Origin: Poindextera sp963706385
Lineage (GTDB): Bacteria > Pseudomonadota > Alphaproteobacteria > Caulobacterales > Caulobacteraceae
Direction of reading: 5' to 3'
Assembly (NCBI GenBank): GCA_963706385.1
Contig: OY970153.1
Span: 2,852,001-2,916,000, forward strand
Length of the DNA: 64,000 nucleotides
Shown here piece by piece: positions 1 to 9,189 of this stretch. Under the pieces are notes generated by a model. The model did no database searches, was not told the DNA's origin, and saw only the letters and a list, made by a program, of their open reading frames with translations. Positions within the stretch are counted from its first letter, which is position 1; the number at the start of each line of letters is the position of its first letter. Both the position numbers and the translations under genes were made by a program.

Positions 1-2
1 GC

Positions 3-173
3 ATTCTTGGACTGCTCGACAATAGCGCCGCTTACGCCTCCGCCGTTTCTCGCAGCCGGCAGAGAGCCGAGGAAGCGTTCAGCGCTCCGGTGGCGGCCAG
101 CCGTTATCTAAGTGTCTACCGACAAGCGTTACAGATCCAATCCCGCGATCGTGCATCCTTGGAGCCGGAATAG
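3..173 (+). CDS. Partial glycosyltransferase-like C-terminus
   Basis: An open frame enters from the left window edge and stops at TAG 171-173, giving 56 residues. The stretch FSAPVAASRYLSVYRQAL resembles the last helix of GT-B family 4 glycosyltransferases, where an acidic/arginine-rich helix is followed by a 'RYL.lYr.ll' pattern. No start is visible, so the rest of the gene lies outside. The position at the head of a polysaccharide locus fits a sugar transferase. The family call rests on one short helix and is tentative. Confidence 0.45.
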   Translation: MLGLLDNSAAYASAVSRSRQRAEEAFSAPVAASRYLSVYRQALQIQSRDRASLEPE

Positions 174-346
174 GACAATGGTCGCCTAGCCTCCCAAGAC
201 CTGCTTTTCCTCCAACGTTAAAATTCTTAGGGCCTGATCCAATGACTTCGATCGGAACCACTGCTGGGGCGAGGCTGAGTTGAATCGGCTCGCTGTTCTT
301 CTGACGTGACTCCCCAATGCCGGCCGGCTGCAAAGGAGGCGCTCTA

Positions 347-1402
347 ATGCACGACCAGATGCAAAACGCAGACATTACCTCTCCGAGAGCCTTAAAGAGG
401 CGTCTGGCTCAGACTTCGGTAGCCGCAGATATCGACCGGCCATCGGAATCAATCACCCCAGACGAGAATAAGCTGGTGTCGCCTATCACAGGAGGGATTG
501 AGGTCAGTCTAATATCTGCCGTACAGACAGCAGATCTTGTCCGTCTCGCAAGAATGTTTGTGGGAGATATTGAATATCTCTTTCAAGGAGTTGATAGTAT
601 AACACTTTGGAGATGCAACGAAAGTGGCGTTTTATTTTTTGATCCTCCTGTAGCCGGCGACGACAAGTTCTATTCTATGTTAAATAACGCGCCCTGGTAT
701 TACATGGATGAAAAGCAGGAATACGAAGAGGCGGCGCGTTGGGTGAAAGTCGGCGATGCGGTTCTCGATGTGGGATGCGGTTTCGGAGGATTTTCCGACC
801 ACCTTCCTCGTGGCGCGTCATTCACTGGCCTGGAACTGACGGAGAGCTCCGTGGTTAAAGCGGTGGCCCTAGGACGCAATGTAAAGCAAGAACTCATCGA
901 GGCGCATGCTGAGCGCAACGCCGAGCGCTACGATGTCGTCACCTCATTTCAAGTTGTAGAACACGTCCAAAATCCGATGCAATTCATGGAGTCGATGGTC
1001 CGGTGCGCCCGACCCGGTGGTAGGTTGGTTGTCGCCGTGCCCAATGATGAGTCCTTCATGGGCGGCGGATTCAACAATCTGTTGAACCTCCCGCCCCACC
1101 ACCTCACGCGCTGGACCCCCGCGGCGCTCCGCTTCGCTTTCGATCGGCTTGGCCTTCACAGCGTTGAATTATGGCGCGAACCTCTAATGCCGTGCCACTT
1201 CCGCCGTTATTTTCATGACCTTATCATGAGGGCTATTCTGGATGCCCGATCGAAGAATGTCCCACTGGTGAGCAACGGTGTCTGGTTTAAGGCTGTTTCC
1301 AAACTGGCTTCACCAATTTCTAGTTTTTTGGCCCGAAGCGTGACGCCGGGCCGACGAGTAGCTGATGGGCACACTGTCATGGCGGTCGGCTTAAAAACTT
1401 AA
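347..1402 (+). CDS. Class I SAM-dependent methyltransferase
   Basis: This 351-residue protein has the SAM-binding motif I VLDVGCGFGGFSDHL near residue 140, a post-I acidic loop, and VTSFQVVEHVQNP, the usual motif of Methyltransf_11/23 proteins acting on small molecules or sugars. A perfect AAAGGAGG at 332-339 sits 7 bases before ATG 347, so that start is preferred over the ATG at 317. The gene lies in a polysaccharide locus, so a sugar or lipid-linked sugar is a likely substrate, but this is inference. The first 100 or so residues do not look like a known domain to me. Confidence 0.8.
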   Translation: MHDQMQNADITSPRALKRRLAQTSVAADIDRPSESITPDENKLVSPITGGIEVSLISAVQTADLVRLARMFVGDIEYLFQGVDSITLWRCNESGVLFFDPPVAGDDKFYSMLNNAPWYYMDEKQEYEEAARWVKVGDAVLDVGCGFGGFSDHLPRGASFTGLELTESSVVKAVALGRNVKQELIEAHAERNAERYDVVTSFQVVEHVQNPMQFMESMVRCARPGGRLVVAVPNDESFMGGGFNNLLNLPPHHLTRWTPAALRFAFDRLGLHSVELWREPLMPCHFRRYFHDLIMRAILDARSKNVPLVSNGVWFKAVSKLASPISSFLARSVTPGRRVADGHTVMAVGLKT

Positions 1403-1469
1403 AATAACAACGTATAACCATCGCTCTGACGGTCTAAATTGCTCTGATTTGCAGGTGTACACATTCAAA

Positions 1470-2865
1470 ATGTCAATAAGATCCGCGCTCAGCTACTTAC
1501 GGCTCACACCTTTTTCAGGCAACACTGAGGAAGGGCGCACGCAGGAGCGCTACCGCAGGATCGTAATGACAGCCGTGGGCAATTTCGCCGAGATGGGCAC
1601 GGCGTTCCTGCTGACGTTGGTTAGCGTGGCCTTAACGCTACCCTATCTTGGAAGGGACCGTTTTGGCGCGTGGATGACGATCGTCAGCTTCACCGCATTG
1701 CTTTCGTTCCTGAGATCTAGGAGTCGGTAACGCTCTGGTTTCCCACGTCGCCGCAGTGCAGATTTCGACGGAAAAGGGAGCGCCTAATCGGGCGGTCACG
1801 GGGGGCCTCGGTCTAATGCTGCTCCTTGGCATCGTTTCTTCGGCGATCTTGTTTTTAGTTTCTCGTTTGATTCCTTGGGAAAGCATACTCCATATACATA
1901 ATTCGACCGAATTTCGGTTGTCTACTAGTATATTTTCAATATTATTTGGCTTATATTTATTTTCCAACTCAATAAAAAAGATTTTTCAAGGACTTCAACG
2001 CGCATATTTGGGGCATTTTGTCTCATCAGTAGCTAATTTATCGGCAGTAATTGCATTATTCGTTGCGGCAAAACAACACGCGGGCATTCCTTTGTTGGTT
2101 TTCATAAATTTTGGACTCTCATCCATTTTCCCGATCAGTTTATTGATATTACTTATTAAGGAGGGACATGTCCAATTTCTCGGATCAATCGCAATGGTCG
2201 GGCGGGAATCTAAGCTGCTCATGGGAACCGGCAGCCTATTTTTTCTTATCCAAGTCGGCGTATTAATAAACAGTACCAGCGAATCTACCTTGATCGCTGC
2301 GGTGCTTGGACCTGCGGCGGTCGCCGTCTATGCTGTGGCGCTCCGTCCGTTTCAGTATTGCTCCCTGCCGATTCGAATGTTCGGTGCCCCATTGTGGTCA
2401 AGCTATGCTGACGCATACGCGCGAAATGATCGCGCCTTTATCCGCAGGACATTTCGGTTTCACCTGACTCTCGCGGTGCTCTTGGGAGGCGCTGCTGTCA
2501 TCCTAATGGGCTTGGCCCATCGATCTCTGGTCTCGCTTTGGACAAGTCACCGTGTGGAAGTACCTGTGAGCCTAACGATGGCGCTAGTCGCATGGGCGTT
2601 CGTTGACGTGCTTTCAGTACCACTCTCCGTTTACATGAATGGTTGCGGAAAAATAAAAGCACAAGCGTATTCAACGTTATTTTCTATTATCTGTTTTTTA
2701 CCGCTTAAAATAATTTCTCTAAAATTATTTGGAACTCCAGGAATGGTTTGGTCTTCGGTGGTGTTTTTAATATTCATTACAGTCATATTTTATTTAATAA
2801 TATTTCGAACTCAAATATTTGAGCCATTGACTTCTCTGAAGGTGAGGGAAGTTGTGTCGGCATAA
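1470..2865 (+). pseudogene. Wzx-type polysaccharide flippase, frameshifted
   Basis: Two open segments in different frames make one protein. The first (ATG 1470, possible TTG at 1449) ends at TAA 1728-1730 after LLSFLRSRSR. The second frame reads DLGVGNALVSHVAAVQ directly from 1714. Leaving out the single A at 1713 joins them as LLSFLDLGVGNALVS, the conserved TM2-3 region of Wzx/MATE-like flippases. The joined product of about 464 residues would have around 12-14 membrane segments and would move lipid-linked repeat units across the inner membrane. From about 1860 to 2860 the DNA is distinctly AT-rich relative to the neighbours. The change may be a true mutation or a base-calling error. Confidence 0.8.
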
Positions 2866-3042
2866 GTGATCGCAAAGCCAGCCATTCAACACTGGTCGCA
2901 CGGAGCAGCTCTGTCGGCAACCCCGGGGGATATACGCATGTTGTTCTGCGTTGTGAGGATTTTCAATGGTGCCGAACCGCCCCGGATCGCTCAGTAGGCG
3001 TGGTGCGGATGAGATCTACGATCGGCCGCCGCAATCGCATTG

Positions 3043-3141
3043 TCAGACTTTCGCATCGATCTTGGTCAACCTGTCCTTCGGGTTCGTCAGCGACCGGTCC
3101 TTGATTGGCTCGGGCTTCGCCAGCGCCCGCAGGGCGGCGCC
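3043..3141 (-). pseudogene. IS1380-like transposase C-terminal remnant
   Basis: On the minus strand the frame reads LAKPEPIKDRSLTNPKDRL followed by TKIDAKV, then stops. From memory of IS1380-family transposases this matches their C-terminal segment (a TPEPIKDWSLTSLKEKLIK-like string followed by IGAKVV). The continuation that should follow is missing or frameshifted, and nothing upstream in the same frame is clearly transposase. I see no inverted terminal repeats. It is best read as a decayed fragment left between two polysaccharide genes. Confidence 0.5.
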
Positions 3142-3610
3142 CGGCTGATGGGCTCGGACTTGACCCGAATCCGTCGAGAGCGGTCGTGTCTGGAAGGCCG
3201 ATCTGGCTTGCCGAGGCCGCTCATCCCGCGCACTCGTTCCCGCCGTCCCGATACCCGCATACTTTTTGGTTAGGCGCGATAAAGATGGATTTTGGCGTTG
3301 AAAATCGATGCCCGTCGGGCGGATAAGGGACGAATCGACATACCGTGCGGCGATGCGCGCGCTCATACAGATGAATGCATGTCGCATCGCGAGCGGATAG
3401 ACTGGCGGATTGATCTGCGCAATCCCTGACTGTCTCGCACACCCAGCTTGTTCGTGTTGCTGCGTAGGAATATAATCGGCCGTTAAGCCTCGAGATGTAC
3501 GCATGGGCGAGGCAGGTTTGAATGTGTCGTCGAATTGAACAGAATGTTGGGTCACCGTCGAATTAGTAATACTTACAGAATCATATAGACATAAAAAATG
3601 TATCGACGAG
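3142..3610. other. Non-coding gap with no convincing gene
   Basis: This is part of a 745-base gap (2866-3610) between the broken flippase and the polymerase. An open minus-strand frame of 230 codons runs over most of it, but its composition is irregular and only the transposase-like tail near 3043 is recognisable. From about 3540 the DNA turns AT-rich, matching the following polymerase gene. I see no RNA gene, terminator or clear promoter. Confidence 0.4.
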
Positions 3611-5074
3611 GTGATAGCTTCCGTTGTATGGACAAAACACATGCTTAGAACACGTGCGACAGCAAAAGCCAAAAATGATATTGGACTAATAGGTAAAATT
3701 GCGTTTTTATCGAGCGTGTTTTCGGCGTTATGCAATCTAATTTATTTCGAATTTCGTGGATCTGGTGAATTATTTGTCGTAGGATCCTACCATTGTAATG
3801 TTATCGACATCGCAGTCGTTTTTGGGGCGGCGGCTTTCTTATTTGTTCCAAAAGAAAAAATGTTATGGGTGGGGAGAGACGGACGAGCTAAGTTTATTGA
3901 TGCGGTTGTTAAGCTATGTATCTTGTTTTTATTGGTGATTGATGCAGCGAATTTGGTGCGTGGACTCCATACCGACCCATTCAAAGCATTCTATTTTCAG
4001 AGAACATCGCTATTTTTCCTCCTGCTGGGAGGAATTATTATTTGGATGCGCCCAATTTATGAAATAAGAAAATATCTTTCGACGCTATTAGCTATAGGTT
4101 CAGTTGGTATAGTAGCGATTTTTTTGCTTAGGGTTATGTTTGGTTCTTCATACGGAATTGATATTCATTCTTCGGTATACAATGAATTCCAATATGGAGC
4201 TAAAAGGGCGCTGTCCGCAGACGCAGCGGTATTTATTTCCTGTAGCGTATTATTTTTATTCGACCGAATTGCTACGAAATTTAATAGTCGACGTGATATA
4301 ATTTATAGTGCATGTGCACTACTATTGTTTATGGTTGTTCTGGCTTCTAGGCAGAGAACTGCAATTATTGCAGAGATATCGGGAATTGTTATTTATATAA
4401 TTTTAAATCCGCGATCAATTTTGCAATTGCCAGGATTCGTGAAGATCTCTGGTATCTTACTGTTTTTTGGATTGCTTTCCCTCATCTTTGTGTTGGGGGT
4501 TGATGGTGTAGCTGAATTATTTCCAGCTGAATTTCAACAATCCGCGACAAACACGGCTACATTAGACGCACGACATTTGATTTGGGCGGCAGCGATAGAG
4601 CAGTTTAACAGTTGGGGAACGATTCGTCATTTGATTGGAAATGAAGCTGGACGTTCCTATGATATCTACGTCGGCGGGGAAGAATGGAAGGCTCAACTGC
4701 ACAATACATATGTGGGTACGTTGCTTCAGGCTGGAATATTGGGCCTCGTGGCTTTGATTGGGTTGATTGCAAGCAGCGTGATCCGCGCGTTGGGGGCGCT
4801 GCGGCGCCGAGGGGCGGCCAACCTCGTCGGTCTCTCTCCCCAACTCGGCTTGGCATGGCTCACGATCATGCTGATTTACGGCTATAGCTACGAGTGGCAC
4901 AACCTGATTTCTCTCTTTGCGCTTGTGCCGATGGCCGCATGGACCGGCCTGGGCCAGGCATCGACAGTGGCGGTGAACAGGCCGCGACCTCGGCCTCGTC
5001 CGCGTGTGAGGGTCGCGCCGCCAACTGTGGGGGGCGCTGACTCGCCAGCAAGTGGCCAGAACCCGCGAAGCTGA
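3611..5074 (+). CDS. O-antigen ligase/polymerase family membrane protein
   Basis: About 487 residues with some 11-12 hydrophobic segments. ASRQRTAIIAEISG and the periplasmic-loop signature LHNTYVGTLLQAGILGL are typical of Wzy_C/WaaL proteins, which polymerise lipid-linked repeats or transfer them to an acceptor on the periplasmic face. The tail is PRPRPRPRVRV-rich and cytoplasmic-like. GTG 3611 or ATG 3641 could start it, neither with a strong ribosome site. The DNA is AT-rich to about 4700, then becomes GC-rich, suggesting mosaic origin. The end overlaps the glucanase start by 23 bases. Polymerase versus ligase cannot be told from sequence. Confidence 0.82.
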   Translation: MIASVVWTKHMLRTRATAKAKNDIGLIGKIAFLSSVFSALCNLIYFEFRGSGELFVVGSYHCNVIDIAVVFGAAAFLFVPKEKMLWVGRDGRAKFIDAVVKLCILFLLVIDAANLVRGLHTDPFKAFYFQRTSLFFLLLGGIIIWMRPIYEIRKYLSTLLAIGSVGIVAIFLLRVMFGSSYGIDIHSSVYNEFQYGAKRALSADAAVFISCSVLFLFDRIATKFNSRRDIIYSACALLLFMVVLASRQRTAIIAEISGIVIYIILNPRSILQLPGFVKISGILLFFGLLSLIFVLGVDGVAELFPAEFQQSATNTATLDARHLIWAAAIEQFNSWGTIRHLIGNEAGRSYDIYVGGEEWKAQLHNTYVGTLLQAGILGLVALIGLIASSVIRALGALRRRGAANLVGLSPQLGLAWLTIMLIYGYSYEWHNLISLFALVPMAAWTGLGQASTVAVNRPRPRPRPRVRVAPPTVGGADSPASGQNPRS

Positions 5075-6266
5075 GTTGAGTCGGAGCCTCGCCATCGCGA
5101 TCTCGGCCAGAATCCAGGCCGTATGCGCCGCGGTCGCGTTCCTCTTCATGGGAGCCGATGTCCGGGCGGCCACCCCCTTCCCCATGAAGCACGGGATCAA
5201 CGTCGCCGGCGCCTTCGTGCGCGCGCAAGCCTTCCGGTCTCCCGGTCCGGACGGCCAGGTTTCCGGCTTCGCCGGCCTGGCCCGCGATCCGCCGGCCTAT
5301 TCGGCGGCCGAGCTGCGGTCGATGGGCTTCGACTTCGTGCGCCTTCCGGTCAATCCGGCGCCCTTGCTGGAAAACCCGCCCGCCGTCCGGGCGCGTCTGT
5401 TGACCGAGGTCGAGCGGGGGATCGCGCCCTATCGCGCCCAAGGCGTGGGGGTGATCCTCGACCTGCATTTCTGGCGGCCGGCCAACAAGGTCTGGACCGA
5501 CACGGCGGTGATTTCCGCCGCCGACCCAGCGGTCTTCGCCCGCTACCGCGCCCTGGTGGTCGAGATCGCGGCGCGGCTGGCGCGCTATCCGGATAGGCAG
5601 GTCGCCCTGGAGCTGCTCAACGAGCCCCCGCATCAAATCTGCGCCGCCGATCGCTGGTTTCGACTGCAGAGCGAGCTGGTCCGCGCGGTTCGAGGGGTGG
5701 CGCCGCGCCTGCCCATCGTCGTCACCGGCTGCAACGACGGCGTGGACGATCTGACCGCGATGACCCCGGCCAACACCGACCTGGGCGATCCCAACCTGAT
5801 CTATACGTTCCACTTCTACGATCCGTTCCTGTTCACCCATCAGGCCTATCCGGGGCGGCCCTACATCGACGGGGTTCCCTATCCCGCGCGGGCGGGGCGA
5901 ATGGAGGACACGCTCGCCCGGACCAACGCCCGGATCGAGGCCGAAAACCTTCCGGACCTGGATGCCGCGCGGGCCCGGCTGTCGGCGGCGCGCGACATTG
6001 CCCGCTATTTCGTCCAGGCGCCGGACCGGGCGTACATCGACAAGCGGTTGGATCGGGTGACGGCCTGGGCTCGGGCCAACCACATCGCGCCCTCGCGCCT
6101 GTTGCTCGGCGAATTCGCCGCGATCGACTGGCGGACGACGGATTCGCCGGCTCGCCTGAAGGCGCGCCTAGCCTGGGACGACGACGTCAAGGCCGCGGCC
6201 GACGCCCGCGGCGTCGCCTGGGCCTATTGGAATCTTCCGGCGGCGAAGGGAGCGATCTTCCGGTGA
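5052..6266 (+). CDS. Glycoside hydrolase family 5 (cellulase-like), secreted
   Basis: About 404 residues. The N-terminus has a signal-peptide-like run, IQAVCAAVAFLFMGADVRA, with possible cleavage after VRA. GH5 hallmarks are present: the acid/base glutamate in LELLNEPP and the nucleophile glutamate in LLLGEFAAIDW, plus GINVAGAF near the mature N-terminus. The enzyme should hydrolyse a beta-1,4- or similar glucan in the periplasm or outside. Start is GTG 5052 inside the polymerase gene, so the two are probably co-translated. By analogy with BcsZ-like enzymes it may trim or release the polymer made by this locus; the actual substrate is not shown. Confidence 0.88.
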   Translation: MARTREAELSRSLAIAISARIQAVCAAVAFLFMGADVRAATPFPMKHGINVAGAFVRAQAFRSPGPDGQVSGFAGLARDPPAYSAAELRSMGFDFVRLPVNPAPLLENPPAVRARLLTEVERGIAPYRAQGVGVILDLHFWRPANKVWTDTAVISAADPAVFARYRALVVEIAARLARYPDRQVALELLNEPPHQICAADRWFRLQSELVRAVRGVAPRLPIVVTGCNDGVDDLTAMTPANTDLGDPNLIYTFHFYDPFLFTHQAYPGRPYIDGVPYPARAGRMEDTLARTNARIEAENLPDLDAARARLSAARDIARYFVQAPDRAYIDKRLDRVTAWARANHIAPSRLLLGEFAAIDWRTTDSPARLKARLAWDDDVKAAADARGVAWAYWNLPAAKGAIFR

Positions 6267-6345
6267 GGGGCCTCTCCGTCCGCGCCCGTCATGCTAGGCT
6301 GCGCGAGCCGTCTGGCGGCGCAAGTCTCAGCTTCTCGAGGGCGCG

Positions 6346-7044
6346 ATGATTTCCCCCAATCGACTGATCGACACGGCTGACACGCTGCTGTGCCGGATTG
6401 GCCTCGTCAGGCCGGCGAATTGGGAGCGGGTGCGGTCTGGGGCGGTGACGAGGCTCTACGCCGGTCGATTGAGCCGCGGCGCGCCCCAGTTCGACGCCTA
6501 CCTGGGACTGACGCCGTTCGCGCCTTCCAGCCACAACATCGCTCACGACATCACCGCCCCGCTTCCGCTCGCCGACGACAGTATCGAGCGGTTTCAAGCG
6601 GAAGATGTCTTCGAGCATCTGGACTACGGCGCCATTCCAGCGGTTCTGAACGAAATCCATCGCGTCCTGAAGCCCGGCGGGCTGTTCAGGTTCAGCGTGC
6701 CTGATTATCGGTGCGACCTATACGAACGCCGATCGTTGAAAAACGCCGCGGGAGAGTTGATTTTCGATCCCGGCGGGGGCGGCCGCTACGAAAACGGACG
6801 GGTGGTGGACGGCGGACACCTGTGGTTTCCGACCTTCGAGGCCGTGAAGGCGCTGTTCGATCAAAGCCGCTTTTCCGAGCGGGGCAGCGTCAAGTTCCTG
6901 CACTACACCGCGCCCGACGGACGCCGGGTTTTGGAGCCAATCGACTACGCCCTGGGCTATGTCCAGCGCACGCCGGACAACGACGCCAGGGTGGCCGACG
7001 ATCCGCGGCCCCTGTCCATCGTCGTGGACGCGATCAAACTCTGA
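6346..7044 (+). CDS. Methyltransferase-domain protein
   Basis: This 232-residue protein has LPLADDSIERFQAEDVFEHL and VLNEIHRVLKPGGLFRFSVP, the middle and C-terminal motifs of class I SAM methyltransferases (Methyltransf_11). The glycine-rich motif I is not evident, so this may be the short type seen in polysaccharide loci. ATG 6346 follows a CGAGGG purine stretch. It lies downstream of the GH5 gene and converges with the glycosyltransferase on the other strand, leaving only 3 bases between stops. The substrate is unknown. Confidence 0.7.
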   Translation: MISPNRLIDTADTLLCRIGLVRPANWERVRSGAVTRLYAGRLSRGAPQFDAYLGLTPFAPSSHNIAHDITAPLPLADDSIERFQAEDVFEHLDYGAIPAVLNEIHRVLKPGGLFRFSVPDYRCDLYERRSLKNAAGELIFDPGGGGRYENGRVVDGGHLWFPTFEAVKALFDQSRFSERGSVKFLHYTAPDGRRVLEPIDYALGYVQRTPDNDARVADDPRPLSIVVDAIKL

Positions 7045-7047
7045 ACC

Positions 7048-8205
7048 TTACCGCCCCGCGCTGGCCAGGGTCGCCTCGAAGGCGGCGCGCAGCTGGTCCG
7101 CGAAACGCTTCTGGGCGGCCTGGTTGCGGGCGGTGACGGCGGCGGCCGCCTCGGCCTCGCGCGCCGGGCCGGCGGCGAGCGCGGCGAGGGCGCGGGCGCA
7201 GTCGGCGGCGTCGTGGGGATCGAAGAAGATGGCCCCCTCGCCGACCTGTTCGCGGTGGACGCCGAGATTGGAGAGCGCCATCGGCGTGCCCAGGGCCTTG
7301 GCCTCCTCCACCGTGGTGCTCCAGCCCTCGAACAGCGAGGGATTGAGCAGGGCGTCGGCGCGCGCGTTCAGCGCCAGGATCTCGGAATAGGGCAGGTGGC
7401 CGAGGATGCGGAAGTTCTTACTCGCGCCGTGGGCCGCCAGGGTCTCGTCGAGGCGCTTCAGCAGACCGGGCGCCCGCGCTTCGTTGACCAGGCCCGAGGC
7501 CGCGATCACCGGCCGCTCGCGCGCGGGCAAGCGCCCCAGGGCTTCGGCCACCAGCTGATGGTTCTTATGCGGCCAGAACTGGTTCGGCATGAAGATGAAG
7601 CGTTCGGGCAGGCCGTGGACCAGCCGCACGCGCTCGCCCTCCGCGAACGTCGCGGGCCGGGTCATGCAGATGGCGAACGGGGCCACGTGCGCCGTCCCGC
7701 GATCGGGGCCATAGAGGCTCACCATGTCGGCGTGGGCGTCCTGGCTCGACAGCAGGATGTGCTCGCGGCTGGCCAGCAGGCAGCGATAGCGCGCCTCGCG
7801 GATCAGCCATTGCCGGCGGGTGAAGAAGCGCGGCAGGCGGCGATGCTGGAAATCGGGAATCCACGCCAGCATCGGCAGGCGCGGCCGGGGGCCATAGTAG
7901 CCGGTGCTCTCGAACACCACGTCGATCCTGGCCGCGCGAAAGGCGGCGGCGCTGGCCGCCTCGTCCACGCCGATCATGGCCACCAGGTCGTCGATGTGGC
8001 CGCGGTCGCGCAGTTCGATCGGCGGCGCCCCCGTGGCCGCGACGATGGTCTCGCCCAGCGCCGCGTCGATCCCCGGCGGGGCGAACAGCACCGGCTCGAT
8101 GTCCGGCGCATGGGCGCGCAGGACGCGGCAGAGGTTGAGGATGTAGTTGACGCCGCCGGTCCAGGCCTCGGGGTTGAACAGACGGAAGGCGACGCGAATG
8201 CTCAT
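7048..8205 (-). CDS. Family 4 (GT-B) glycosyltransferase
   Basis: A 385-residue protein with the GT-B layout. The N-terminal domain starts VAFRLFNPEAWTGGVNYIL (a GGV.Y acceptor-side loop). The C-terminal Glycos_transf_1 domain contains LNPSLFEGWSTTVEEAKALG, the nucleotide-sugar binding EX7E motif, followed by LSNLGVHREQVGEGAIFFDP. It should add a sugar to a lipid-linked acceptor on the cytoplasmic side. ATG 8203-8205 overlaps the stop of the upstream epimerase gene as ATGA, so the two are translationally coupled. Confidence 0.88.
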   Translation of the reverse strand: MSIRVAFRLFNPEAWTGGVNYILNLCRVLRAHAPDIEPVLFAPPGIDAALGETIVAATGAPPIELRDRGHIDDLVAMIGVDEAASAAAFRAARIDVVFESTGYYGPRPRLPMLAWIPDFQHRRLPRFFTRRQWLIREARYRCLLASREHILLSSQDAHADMVSLYGPDRGTAHVAPFAICMTRPATFAEGERVRLVHGLPERFIFMPNQFWPHKNHQLVAEALGRLPARERPVIAASGLVNEARAPGLLKRLDETLAAHGASKNFRILGHLPYSEILALNARADALLNPSLFEGWSTTVEEAKALGTPMALSNLGVHREQVGEGAIFFDPHDAADCARALAALAAGPAREAEAAAAVTARNQAAQKRFADQLRAAFEATLASAGR

Positions 8206-9137
8206 GCCTCACCAATCCCGAGGCGGCGTTTGGCGTCGGCGACAACCTGTCGCAATCCGTCCTCCAGCGACACCCGGGGCCGAAAGCCGGTGCTCGCCAG
8301 GCGTCTGGTCGAGCCGACCAGATGCCTCGGATCGCCCGCCCGTGCGACGCCGTCGAAGGCGATCTCGGCGCCCAGCCCCCAGGCCGCCGACAGCAGGCGC
8401 GCCATTTCGCCCACCGATCGCGCCTGGCCGGTGCAGCCGTTGTAGATCGGCGCGGCCGGACTGGCGAAGGCGGCGATCTCGATCAACAGCCGCGCCGCGT
8501 CCCCGATGAACAGCCAATCGCGGGTCTCCTCGCCCGTCCCCCACAGCACCACTCGGTCCGGCGCGGCGGACAGCCTGGCGCAAAGGTCGAAGATCATCTG
8601 CTTGCGCAGCCCCGGGCCATAGACCGAAAACAGCCGCACGATCACCGAGGCTACCCCGAAGGTTTCGCCAAAAGACGCTAGCGATTGCTCCATCAGCAGC
8701 TTGTGGCGGCCATAGGGCGAAATCGGGTCGGTCGCGGCGGCCTCGTCGATCGGTCCGGCGTGGCCGTCGCCATAGACCGCGGCGCTGGAGGCCGCGACCA
8801 GACGCGCGTTCGGCGCGCGCGCGCGGATGAACTCCAGCAGATGGATCGAGGCCGTGACCGTGCGCTCGAAATCGCCCTCGGGGTCGCTCAGCGACACGCC
8901 GACGGAGGATCCGCCGGCCAGGTTGATCACCAGATCGGGCGCGCCGAGCCGGTCGGCCAGCCGCGCCAGGTTGTCCGGCGAGACGTCGCCCGCCAGCCAG
9001 CGCGCGATCGGCCGCGGCCCCGGCCAGTCCGCCGGTCCGTGCCCGATCCCGGCCACGCGCCAACCCGCGGCGGACAGTTGTTCGACGACGTGTCGGCCGA
9101 TCGCGCCGTTGGCGCCCGCGACGAAGGCTAGGGGCAC
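8202..9137 (-). CDS. NAD-dependent sugar epimerase/dehydratase (extended SDR)
   Basis: A 311-residue extended short-chain dehydrogenase. It has the NAD-binding GANGAIGRHV at the N-terminus, LVINLAGG after beta-4, the serine in VAASSAAVYG, and the catalytic YGRHK. A nucleotide-sugar substrate is expected from the family, such as UDP-glucose 4-epimerase or GDP-mannose dehydratase relatives, but specificity is not readable. Start is GTG 9137. It is first in a two-gene unit with the overlapping glycosyltransferase, so it may supply that enzyme's donor sugar. Confidence 0.85.
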   Translation of the reverse strand: MPLAFVAGANGAIGRHVVEQLSAAGWRVAGIGHGPADWPGPRPIARWLAGDVSPDNLARLADRLGAPDLVINLAGGSSVGVSLSDPEGDFERTVTASIHLLEFIRARAPNARLVAASSAAVYGDGHAGPIDEAAATDPISPYGRHKLLMEQSLASFGETFGVASVIVRLFSVYGPGLRKQMIFDLCARLSAAPDRVVLWGTGEETRDWLFIGDAARLLIEIAAFASPAAPIYNGCTGQARSVGEMARLLSAAWGLGAEIAFDGVARAGDPRHLVGSTRRLASTGFRPRVSLEDGLRQVVADAKRRLGIGEA

Positions 9138-9189
9138 GACGACGCCTCATGGGTGAGCGCTCGATTCATGGGCGTTCCGCCATCACGCT

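Noticed and set aside
3043..3735. 230-codon minus-strand frame in the gap before the polymerase
   Set aside because: Only the short transposase-like end is recognisable; the rest overlaps the polymerase gene and looks random.
4866..6083. Minus-strand open frame against the GH5 gene
   Set aside because: No family pattern; arginine/glycine-rich as expected for an antisense frame in GC-rich DNA.
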